Source of the DNA: Sphingopyxis sp. LC81
GTDB taxonomy: Bacteria > Pseudomonadota > Alphaproteobacteria > Sphingomonadales > Sphingomonadaceae
Length of the DNA stretch: 64,000 nucleotides
Assembly (NCBI RefSeq): GCF_000756375.1
Contig: NZ_JNFD01000026.1
Coordinates: 1-64,000, forward strand
Direction: 5' to 3'
Shown here: in pieces, positions 19,185 through 28,834 of the stretch
Layout of the letters: the number at the start of each line of letters is the position of its first letter
How positions within the stretch are numbered: position 1 is the stretch's first letter
Translations under genes and position numbers: made by a program
Notes under the pieces: model-generated
Database searches by the model: none
Told to the model about the DNA's origin: nothing
The model's input: only the letters and a program-made list of their open reading frames with translations

Positions 19185-20558
19185 ATGGCCTCTCGCGCCG
19201 ACCAGCTTGCATCCAACCTGAACTTTTCGAAGTTCGGTCAGGCGACCGAACTCAAGAACCGCATCTGGTTCACGATCGGCGCGCTGATCGTCTTCCGCTT
19301 TCTGTCGTTCGTGCCGCTGCCGGGGGTCGACCCCGTTGCGCTGGCGTCGCTCTACAGCCAGGCCGCGTCGGGCGGCGTCCTCGACATCTTCAACACCTTC
19401 TCGGGCGGCAGCCTTGAGCGCATGAGCATCATCGCGCTCGGCGTCATGCCCTATATCACGGCGTCGATCGTCGTGCAGCTGGCCGCGGCTTTGTCGCCCA
19501 GCCTCGCCGCGCTCAAGAAAGAGGGCGAAAGCGGGCGCAAGAAGCTCAACCAATATACGCGCTACGGCACCGTCGCGCTGACCGCGATCCAGGGCTATTT
19601 CATCGCCGTCGGGCTCGAATCGCTCGGCGCGACGCAGGGTATCGCCGCGGTCGTCGATCCCGGCATGATGTTCCGCATCGGCGCGGTGATCAGCATCGTC
19701 GGCGGTACGCTTTTCCTGATGTGGCTCGGCGAACAGATCACCAGCCGCGGTATCGGTAACGGCGTGTCGCTGATCATCATGGCGGGCATCCTTGCCCAGC
19801 TGCCGCGCAGCTTTGCCCAGATGTTCACGCAGGTGCGCGAAGGTTCGATGGGCGGCGGCACCGTGCTCGCGGTGTTCGGCGGCGCGATCGCGATCATCGC
19901 CTTCATCAGCTTCATGGAACGCGCGCAGCGCCGCGTCCTCGTCCAGTATCCGAAGCGCGCGACGCAGCGCGGCGTGATGCAGGCCGACCGCAGCCATTTG
20001 CCGCTCAAGGTCAACACCGCGGGCGTGATTCCGCCGATCTTCGCCTCGTCGCTGCTGCTCATGCCGCTGACCCTCACGCAGATGATGGGCCAGAACGTCC
20101 AGGGCGATACCGCGACCGGCGATTTCCTGATCACGCTCAACCAGTATCTCGCGCACGGTCAGCCGCTCTATATGGCGCTCTATGCCGCGGGCATCATCTT
20201 CTTCTGCTTCTTCTACGTCGCCGTTGTTTTCAATCCCGAGGAGACGGCCGACAATCTGAAGCGTCAGAACGGCTTCATCCCCGGCATCCGCCCGGGCAAG
20301 AACACCGCGACCTACCTCGATTTCGTGCTGACGCGTATCACGGTGATCGGCGCGGCCTATCTTGCGATCATCTGCCTGGTGCCCGAATATTTCATCGCCC
20401 AGTCGGGGCTGCCATTCGCGCTCGGCGGCACCAGCCTGCTGATTATCGTCAACGTGACGATCGACACGATCAGCCAGATCCAGAGCCACATGCTCGCGCA
20501 TCAATATGGCGACCTCATCAAGAAGGCGAAATTGAAGGGGGGCGTTGCGCGGCGCTAA
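19185..20558 (+). CDS. secY: Protein translocase subunit SecY
   Basis: A 457-residue SecY, the pore subunit of the inner-membrane Sec translocon. Ten hydrophobic segments are visible. Conserved elements include RFLSFVPLPGVDPVAL in the plug region, GVMPYITASIVVQL, and the cytoplasmic loop LNQYTRYGTV. The C-terminal loop region FIPGIRPGKNTATYLD is intact. It starts with ATG after CGAGGAAAAC. It is normally co-transcribed with the spc genes; here a terminator and a repeat intervene, so a promoter of its own within 18925-19184 is expected. Confidence 0.97.
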   Translation: MASRADQLASNLNFSKFGQATELKNRIWFTIGALIVFRFLSFVPLPGVDPVALASLYSQAASGGVLDIFNTFSGGSLERMSIIALGVMPYITASIVVQLAAALSPSLAALKKEGESGRKKLNQYTRYGTVALTAIQGYFIAVGLESLGATQGIAAVVDPGMMFRIGAVISIVGGTLFLMWLGEQITSRGIGNGVSLIIMAGILAQLPRSFAQMFTQVREGSMGGGTVLAVFGGAIAIIAFISFMERAQRRVLVQYPKRATQRGVMQADRSHLPLKVNTAGVIPPIFASSLLLMPLTLTQMMGQNVQGDTATGDFLITLNQYLAHGQPLYMALYAAGIIFFCFFYVAVVFNPEETADNLKRQNGFIPGIRPGKNTATYLDFVLTRITVIGAAYLAIICLVPEYFIAQSGLPFALGGTSLLIIVNVTIDTISQIQSHMLAHQYGDLIKKAKLKGGVARR

Positions 20559-20605
20559 AGCGCCCGCTACGTCGATCCGCGCAGGCAGGGCAAACAGGGG
20601 TCCCC

Positions 20606-21259
20606 ATGACGCTGAATATCATTTTGCTGGGTCCGCCGGGGGCGGGCAAGGGAACGCAGGCGGTGCGCCTGGAAGACGAGCATGGCATGGTCCAGCTCTC
20701 AACCGGCGATATGCTCCGCGCGGCGGTCAAGGCGGGGACGCCGATCGGCGTGCAGGCCAAAGCCGTGATGGATGCGGGCGAGCTCGTCTCGGACGAGATC
20801 GTCTCGGGCCTGATCGGCGAGCGGCTCGACCAGCTCGGCAGCGACGTGTCGGTGATCTTCGACGGCTATCCGCGCACCGCGGCACAGGCCGAGGCGCTCG
20901 ACGGAATCCTGTCGGCGCGCGGCCGTAAGCTCGACCATGTGATCGAGCTGCAGGTCGAGGAAGACGCGCTCGTCGATCGCATCACCGGCCGCTTCAGCTG
21001 CGCCAAATGCGGTGCCGGCTATCATGATCGCTACAAGCTGCCGAAGGTCGAAGGCACCTGCGACGTTTGCGGCAGCGACGAATTCAAGCGCCGTCCCGAC
21101 GACAATGAGGAAACGGTGCGCACGCGCATGGCCGAATATCGCGCCAAGACCGCGCCGATCCTGCCGATCTACGAAGCGCGCGGCATCGTGACCCACGTCG
21201 ATGGCATGGCGCCGATCGACGAGGTCAACGACGCGATCGAAACCATCCTCGCGGGCTGA
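20606..21259 (+). CDS. adk: Adenylate kinase
   Basis: A 217-residue adenylate kinase, catalysing ATP + AMP to 2 ADP in the cytoplasm. The P-loop GPPGAGKGTQ is at residues 9-18 and the AMP-binding STGDMLR follows. The long LID domain carries CAKCGAGYHDRYK and a second CDVC pair, so it is a zinc-binding LID of the Cys4 type. It follows secY by 47 bp, the usual arrangement. What is unusual is what comes next: rpsM, rpsK, rpoA and rplQ are absent. Confidence 0.97.
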   Translation: MTLNIILLGPPGAGKGTQAVRLEDEHGMVQLSTGDMLRAAVKAGTPIGVQAKAVMDAGELVSDEIVSGLIGERLDQLGSDVSVIFDGYPRTAAQAEALDGILSARGRKLDHVIELQVEEDALVDRITGRFSCAKCGAGYHDRYKLPKVEGTCDVCGSDEFKRRPDDNEETVRTRMAEYRAKTAPILPIYEARGIVTHVDGMAPIDEVNDAIETILAG

Positions 21260-21270
21260 GGCTAGCCAGT

Positions 21271-21304
21271 CCCCCCGGCGCCGGTTATTGAGGCGCCAAG
21301 GGGG
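21271..21304 (+). terminator. Hairpin after adk
   Basis: A GGCGCC/GGCGCC stem (21277-21282 with 21292-21297) is flanked by CCCCC at 21271-21275 and GGGGG at 21300-21304, giving a two-part stem directly behind adk. No T-tract follows. It may limit read-through into the SRPBCC gene, whose ATG is at 21313. Confidence 0.45.
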
Positions 21305-21312
21305 ACAGGCTG

Positions 21313-22008
21313 ATGGCAATTTCCAGATATTTCGCAGGCGCGGCGATGATCGCGGCGCTCGCGTTTGCGCCGGCTGCAAATGCCAAGGTCGTCGACCAGA
21401 GCGACGCGGGCTTTGCCGTCGCGCATACGGCACAGGTCGCGGCGACCCCCGCCGATGTCTGGAAAATGCTCCGCATGCCGCAAAGCTGGTGGTCGAAAGA
21501 TCATAGCTGGTCGGGCGACGCCGCGAACTTCTGGCTCGATCAGCAGGCGGGCGGCTGTTTCTGCGAGAAATTGCCCGACACCGGGTCGGGCGTCGGCAGC
21601 GTCCAGCACGCGCGCATCCTCTTTTCGAAACCGAACCAGATGTTGCGCCTCTCGGGTGCGTTCGGGCCGCTGCAGGGCGAGGCGCTGACCGCCACGCTGA
21701 CGATCCAGATCAAGGAAACCCCGACGGGCAGCGCGCTGCGCTTCGACTATGTCGTCGGCGGCTATATGCGCTTCAAGGTCGCCGATATCGCGCCCGCGGT
21801 CGACAAGGTGATCGGCGAGCAGCTGCTGGGCCTCGCCAACGCGCTCGGCGGCGCGCTGCCGCCGACGCGCGACGAGAAGGCTGCCAGCGAGGCGGCGGAA
21901 AAGCCGAAGCCCGAAACGCCGCCCGCGAAGGAAGAGCCGGGGCTGGACGCCGCGGTCGCCGATCTGGTCGGGGAAGAGGCAAAGCCCGCCCCCGACGAAA
22001 GCCGCTAG
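21313..22008 (+). CDS. Exported SRPBCC-fold protein of unknown function
   Basis: A 231-residue protein with a signal peptide ending near ANA (residue 24), so probably periplasmic. The middle (about residues 30-180) has the START/SRPBCC pattern: VAATPADVWKMLRMPQSWWS, DQQAGGCFCEKLP, and a beta-rich C-terminal half ending in a long helix DKVIGEQLLGLANAL. Such domains bind hydrophobic ligands; the ligand here is unknown. The last 45 residues are Lys/Glu/Pro-rich and look disordered. It follows adk by 53 bp and converges on the DUF177 gene with a four-base overlap of stop codons. Confidence 0.75.
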   Translation: MAISRYFAGAAMIAALAFAPAANAKVVDQSDAGFAVAHTAQVAATPADVWKMLRMPQSWWSKDHSWSGDAANFWLDQQAGGCFCEKLPDTGSGVGSVQHARILFSKPNQMLRLSGAFGPLQGEALTATLTIQIKETPTGSALRFDYVVGGYMRFKVADIAPAVDKVIGEQLLGLANALGGALPPTRDEKAASEAAEKPKPETPPAKEEPGLDAAVADLVGEEAKPAPDESR

Positions 22009-22535
22009 GCGTCGGGCTTTCCGCGCAGCTTGGCGAGCGCCGCAAACGGCCCCGCAGCCTCTTCGCTGAGCACGCCTTTTTCGGCGAGGATGCGGTCGGC
22101 GTCGGCATGACGCGGGAACGGATCGAGTGCGAGCGAGAGCGTCTGCACCGCCGCTTCGCCGAGGTCGGCCCGGTCGCCTTCGAGCGGCAACAGGTCAAGA
22201 TCCTCGCTGTCGATCTCGATCTCTTCGTCCTCGCCAACGGGCGCATCGACATCGCGCAGGAAACGCAGGTCGAAGGGTTCGACGATTGCCGCGGGGACGG
22301 GCAGGTCGGTTGCGGCGCACGCCTGCACCACTTTGGCCTGCACCTCGCCCTTCGCGCCGATCCCGCCGGCGATCGCACGGACTTCGCCGGTGACGACGAA
22401 GCGGTCGAGCGCGACCAGCGCCAGCCGCTTGGCGACCCGCGCGCGCGTCTCGGCATCGACCTCGACCGAAAGCGTGCGGCCATGCGCGGCGTCGGCTAGC
22501 GTCACGATCAGCGAGAATTCGGGCGGCGTGCTCAA
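22005..22535 (-). CDS. DUF177 (YceD family) protein
   Basis: A 176-residue acidic protein of the DUF177/YceD family, which in other bacteria is linked to 23S rRNA or 50S biogenesis and often lies before rpmF. Conserved features are the central VVTGEVRAIAGGIGAKGEVQ strand region, a Cys in VQACAATDLPV, and the acidic EDEEIEIDSEDLDLLPLEG. I place the start at the TTG at 22535: its TTGA overlaps the TGA stop of the gene upstream, and the family N-terminus PPEFSLIV follows immediately. rpmF is not adjacent here. The role is inferred from the family only. Confidence 0.8.
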   Translation of the reverse strand: MSTPPEFSLIVTLADAAHGRTLSVEVDAETRARVAKRLALVALDRFVVTGEVRAIAGGIGAKGEVQAKVVQACAATDLPVPAAIVEPFDLRFLRDVDAPVGEDEEIEIDSEDLDLLPLEGDRADLGEAAVQTLSLALDPFPRHADADRILAEKGVLSEEAAGPFAALAKLRGKPDA

Positions 22536-23059
22536 CGTACCGCTCCGATGCGGTCGGCGATGACAAGATCGGCCACCGGCGTCGCCGCCAGCGCCGCGCG
22601 CAGCGTAGCAACCTCGGCCATCACATGCGCGAGCCCCGCTTCGGCGGGCTCTTGACCGCGCCACAGGTTGCGGACCAGCGCGCCGTGCAGCTCGTCCGAT
22701 CCATCGGCGGCGCGATAGGCGCCGAGCCGCCCGCCGAGCGCGCTCATCATCCGGCCGACCTGCTTGCCGACGACCATGTCGCCAAAGCCGATCTGGCGCA
22801 TCTGCCCGTCCATGTCGTTCACGAACAATTCGGTGAGCTGGACGCCCGCGAGCCCGTGCGCCGGTTCGTCGTCGATCCGGTGCAGCACGAGCGCCATTAC
22901 CAGGCTGATCATGTCGAAGCGGCCGTCGAGCGTGTCGGGGACGGTGCCTTCGGCGTACCAGTGCGGCGCGCGAGCGGCGGCGACAACGGCGTTCCACAGC
23001 GGGCGGCGGGCCTCGCGCGGGTCGGGCTCGGATTTGAACAGTTTGCGAAGAGAGAACAT
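22532..23059 (-). CDS. Ubiquinol-cytochrome c chaperone (CBP3 family)
   Basis: A 175-residue member of the CBP3/ubiquinol-cytochrome c chaperone family, which in mitochondria assists assembly of the bc1 complex. Visible family features include the N-terminal WYAEGTVPDTLDGRFDMISL, then LFVNDMDGQMRQIGFGDMVV and VGRMMSALGGRLGAY. It is the first gene of a two-gene minus-strand unit with DUF177, coupled by a TTGA overlap; this pairing is common in alphaproteobacteria. It is divergent from bamE, with about 170 bp between them that contain a CAGCTTGTG direct repeat (23106 and 23137). Confidence 0.85.
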   Translation of the reverse strand: MFSLRKLFKSEPDPREARRPLWNAVVAAARAPHWYAEGTVPDTLDGRFDMISLVMALVLHRIDDEPAHGLAGVQLTELFVNDMDGQMRQIGFGDMVVGKQVGRMMSALGGRLGAYRAADGSDELHGALVRNLWRGQEPAEAGLAHVMAEVATLRAALAATPVADLVIADRIGAVR

Positions 23060-23230
23060 GGCAGCTGCTTAGGCGCATTCGGGCCGCCCGAAAAGGGCCG
23101 CTGGTCAGCTTGTGGCAAGCTTTGCCGCGGCACAAGCAGCTTGTGCGCGCTGTCCGCTTGCGGTTAAGAGGCGCGAGAGCCAGCGCCGACCGCCCGGACA
23201 AGCGGCGGACAGGCGCAACGGAGATTTTTG

Positions 23231-23713
23231 ATGCCGAATTCGATCCTTTCGCTTCCTGCCCCGCGCGCGCGCCTCGTCGTGCTCGGCCTCGCCGTCGCCC
23301 TGACCGTTAGCGGCTGCGCGCAGCTGAAGGGGCGGCAGGGCTATGTCGTCGATCCTTTGCTGACCGAAGCGATCACGCCGGGCGTCGACAACCGCGAATC
23401 GGTCGAAAAGACGCTCGGCCGCCCGACCTTCGTCGGTCAGTTCAGCGACAATGAATATTATTATGTCTCGCGCGAAACGCGCCAGCTCGCCTTCGCCAAG
23501 CCGCGCCCGGTCGATCAGCAGGTGCTGCGCGTCCGCTTCGACGCCGCGGGCAACGTCGCCGCGGTCGATCGCACCGGACTCGAACTGGTGAGCAAGATCA
23601 GCCCCGAAGGCGACAAGACGCCGACGCTCGGCCGTCATCGCAGCTTCTTCGAAGATATTTTCGGTAACATCGGCGCCGTCGGTGCGCCGGGTGCGGGTGC
23701 GCCGGGGCAATAA
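23231..23713 (+). CDS. bamE: Outer-membrane assembly lipoprotein BamE (SmpA/OmlA)
   Basis: A 160-residue lipoprotein of the beta-barrel assembly machinery. The signal peptide ends in the lipobox VSGC, so it is anchored in the outer membrane. The BamE core is visible: GYVVDPLLTEAITPGVDNRE, VEKTLGRPTFVGQF and NEYYYVSRE. I used the ATG at 23231, downstream of CGGAG; a TTG three bases earlier is less likely. The Gly/Ala-rich end after the core is probably flexible. It stands alone, facing away from the CBP3 gene and ending at a bidirectional terminator shared with maeB. Confidence 0.9.
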   Translation: MPNSILSLPAPRARLVVLGLAVALTVSGCAQLKGRQGYVVDPLLTEAITPGVDNRESVEKTLGRPTFVGQFSDNEYYYVSRETRQLAFAKPRPVDQQVLRVRFDAAGNVAAVDRTGLELVSKISPEGDKTPTLGRHRSFFEDIFGNIGAVGAPGAGAPGQ

Positions 23714-23738
23714 GCCCGCAGATACCGGCAACGGACCG

Positions 23739-23772
23739 AAAAGCGGCGGTGCCCCGGGGCACCGCCGCTTTT
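23739..23772. terminator. Bidirectional intrinsic terminator between bamE and maeB
   Basis: A perfect palindrome: AAAAGCGGCGGTGCCCC at 23739-23755 pairs with GGGGCACCGCCGCTTTT at 23756-23772. It has T-rich flanks on both strands and therefore serves both convergent genes. The stem is about 15 bp with a CCGG loop. Confidence 0.9.
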
Positions 23773-23774
23773 TC

Positions 23775-26039
<2,265 letters not shown>

Positions 26040-26170
26040 CGTTTATCCTCTCAAATGAATTCACAAGATGCGCGCCCGAGCCCATTCCCTAGCGTCGCCA
26101 AGCGGAAATGGAACCCGCGAATCGCGCGCGCGTCTTGCCACGGCCCTATATCCATCCCTAAGCATATCGC

Positions 26171-28834
26171 ATGCCTGTCACCGCCCGCTCCGCTGCCAAT
26201 ATGAACAACCCCGCGCCCGCCGCGACGCCGATGATGGCGCAATATTGGTCGCTGAAGGACAAGGCGGGCGATTGCCTGCTCTTCTATCGCATGGGCGATT
26301 TCTTCGAGCTGTTCTTCGACGATGCGAAGGCGGCGGCGTCGACGCTCGACATCGCGCTCACCTCGCGCGGCGAGCATGACGGGCAGCCGGTGGCGATGTG
26401 CGGGGTGCCGGTGCACGCCGCCGAATCCTATCTCGCGCGGCTGATCCGCGCCGGGCACCGCGTCGCGATCGCCGAGCAGATCGAGACTCCGGCCGAGGCG
26501 AAGGCGCGCGGCGGATCGAAAGCGCTCGTCGCACGCGACATCGTGCGCTTCGTCACCGCGGGCACACTGACCGAAGAATCGCTGCTCGAAGGGCGCAGCG
26601 CGAACCGGCTCGCCGCGCTCGCGCAGATCGGCAGCGACGGCGAGGTCGCGATTGCCGCGGCCGACATTTCGACCGGGCGCTTCGAGGTCGTCGCGGTGCC
26701 CGCGCAAGCGGTCGATGCCGAACTCGCGCGGCTCGCGCCCTCGGAGCTTCTGCTCAGCGAGAGCGCCGAAGACCTGCCGATCTCGTCGGCGCGGCAGATC
26801 GTGCGCCGGCCATCCTCGGACTTTTCGAGCACGAGCGCGCAGAAGCGGCTCGAAAATTTCTTCGGCGTCCAGACGCTCGACGGTTTCGGCCAGTTCGGCC
26901 GCGGCGAGATTGCCGCGATGGGCGCGCTCGTCGCCTATCTCGATCATGTCGGCACCGGCGGGCCGACCTTCCTCCAGCCGCCGGTGCGGCACCTCGCGTC
27001 GGGGCGCATGGCGATCGACGCCGCGACGCGCGAGAGCCTCGAACTTGTCCGCACCATGGCGGGCGCGCGCGACGGTAGCCTGCTCGGCACGATCGACCGC
27101 ACCGTCACCGCGGCGGGCGCGCGCTTGCTCGCTGACGATCTTGCGAGCCCGCTCACCGACAAGGATGCGATCCTCGACCGGCTTGACCTAGTCGACGGGC
27201 TCGCGCGCGATGCCTTGTGGCGCGGCGAGCTCCGCGCGGCGCTTCGCGCGCTCCCCGATGCCGGGCGTGCGCTCGGCCGCCTCGTCGCGGGGCGCGGCGG
27301 GCCGCGCGACCTTGCGCAGCTGCGCGATGCGCTCGGCGGCGCGCGGCTGCTCCGCGAACGTTTAGCGCGCCGGCCCGACCTGCCGCCTTTGCTCACGCGC
27401 CTGCTTCCGGGGCTCGACGGCCATGGCACACTCGTCGACGAACTCAGCCGCGCACTGATCGAAACCCCGCCGGTCGACGCCGCGCAGGGCGGTTATGTCG
27501 CCGAAGGTTATGACCATGCGCTCGACGCGCTACGCGAAACCGCGCGCGATGGGCGGAAGGCGATCGCGGCGCTCGAGACGGACTATCGCGACCGCACCGG
27601 CATCGCCTCGCTCAAGATCCGCCACAATGGCGTGCTCGGCTATCATGTCGAGGTGCCGGCAAAGCACGCCGATGCGCTGATGGCGCCCGAATCGGGCTTT
27701 ACCCACCGTCAGACGCTCGCGGGCGTCGTGCGCTTCAACTCGTCGGACCTCCACGAAGCCGCGAGCCGGGTGACGCAGGCGGGCGTCCACGCGATTGCCG
27801 CCGAAATGGCGCACCTCGAATCGCTGACCGACGCCGCGATCGCGCGGCGCGAGGCGATTGCCGCGAGCTGCGACGTGCTCGCGCGCATCGACGTCGCCGC
27901 GGCGCTCGCGGACCATGCGATGAGCCACAACTGGTGCCGCCCCGATCTCGCCGACGATCCGTGCCTCGACGTCAGCGGCGGGCGGCATCCGGTCGTCGAG
28001 GCGGCGCTCGCGAAATCGGGCGAGCGCTTCGTCCCCAACGACGTCTCGCTCTCGACAAGCGACCGACTGTGGCTCGTCACGGGTCCGAACATGGGCGGTA
28101 AATCGACCTTCCTGCGCCAGAACGCGCTGATCGTCGTGCTTGCACAGGCGGGCGGCTTCGTCCCCGCCGCCGCCGCCAAGCTCGGCCTCGTCGACCGATT
28201 GTTCAGCCGTGTCGGCGCGAGCGACAATCTCGCGCGCGGGCGCTCGACCTTCATGGTCGAGATGGTCGAGACCGCGGCGATCCTCGCGCAGGCGACCCCG
28301 CAAAGCTTTGTCATCCTCGACGAGGTCGGGCGCGGCACCTCGACCTATGACGGGCTCGCGCTCGCCTGGTCGGTGGTCGAGGCGGTGCATGAGGTGAACA
28401 AGTGCCGCTGCCTATTCGCGACGCATTATCACGAGCTGACGCGGCTCGCCGAAACGCTGAACGCGCTGTCGCTCCACCATGTCCGCGCGCGCGAATGGCA
28501 GGGCGATCTGGTTCTGCTCCACGAGCTTGCCGAAGGGCCCGCCGATCGCAGCTATGGCCTCGCGGTCGCGCGCCTTGCGGGCGTGCCCGCGGGCGTGGTG
28601 AAGCGCGCCGAGGCGGTTCTGGCGAAACTCGAGGCGGGACGCGAGAAGACCGGCGGGCTTGCCGCGGGGCTCGACGACCTGCCGCTGTTCGCCGCGACGC
28701 TCGCCGAGGCGCCGGCGGCGGTGAAGGATGCGCTGCGCGAAGCGCTCGCGGGAATCGACCCCGATGCGCTCGCGCCGCGCGAGGCGCTCGACGCGCTCTA
28801 TACACTCAAGCGGCTGATGGCGGACGAGCGATGA
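26171..28834 (+). CDS. mutS: DNA mismatch repair protein MutS
   Basis: An 887-residue MutS, which recognises mismatches and small loops and recruits MutL. The mismatch-binding Phe-x-Glu motif is in YRMGDFFELFF (Phe44 and Glu46). The C-terminal ATPase has Walker A TGPNMGGKST, Walker B FVILDEVGRGTST and the conserved FATHYHELT. The start could also be the ATG at 26201, since the first ten residues are not conserved. Its stop overlaps the glnD start (ATGA), so the two genes are translationally coupled. Confidence 0.97.
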   Translation: MPVTARSAANMNNPAPAATPMMAQYWSLKDKAGDCLLFYRMGDFFELFFDDAKAAASTLDIALTSRGEHDGQPVAMCGVPVHAAESYLARLIRAGHRVAIAEQIETPAEAKARGGSKALVARDIVRFVTAGTLTEESLLEGRSANRLAALAQIGSDGEVAIAAADISTGRFEVVAVPAQAVDAELARLAPSELLLSESAEDLPISSARQIVRRPSSDFSSTSAQKRLENFFGVQTLDGFGQFGRGEIAAMGALVAYLDHVGTGGPTFLQPPVRHLASGRMAIDAATRESLELVRTMAGARDGSLLGTIDRTVTAAGARLLADDLASPLTDKDAILDRLDLVDGLARDALWRGELRAALRALPDAGRALGRLVAGRGGPRDLAQLRDALGGARLLRERLARRPDLPPLLTRLLPGLDGHGTLVDELSRALIETPPVDAAQGGYVAEGYDHALDALRETARDGRKAIAALETDYRDRTGIASLKIRHNGVLGYHVEVPAKHADALMAPESGFTHRQTLAGVVRFNSSDLHEAASRVTQAGVHAIAAEMAHLESLTDAAIARREAIAASCDVLARIDVAAALADHAMSHNWCRPDLADDPCLDVSGGRHPVVEAALAKSGERFVPNDVSLSTSDRLWLVTGPNMGGKSTFLRQNALIVVLAQAGGFVPAAAAKLGLVDRLFSRVGASDNLARGRSTFMVEMVETAAILAQATPQSFVILDEVGRGTSTYDGLALAWSVVEAVHEVNKCRCLFATHYHELTRLAETLNALSLHHVRAREWQGDLVLLHELAEGPADRSYGLAVARLAGVPAGVVKRAEAVLAKLEAGREKTGGLAAGLDDLPLFAATLAEAPAAVKDALREALAGIDPDALAPREALDALYTLKRLMADER

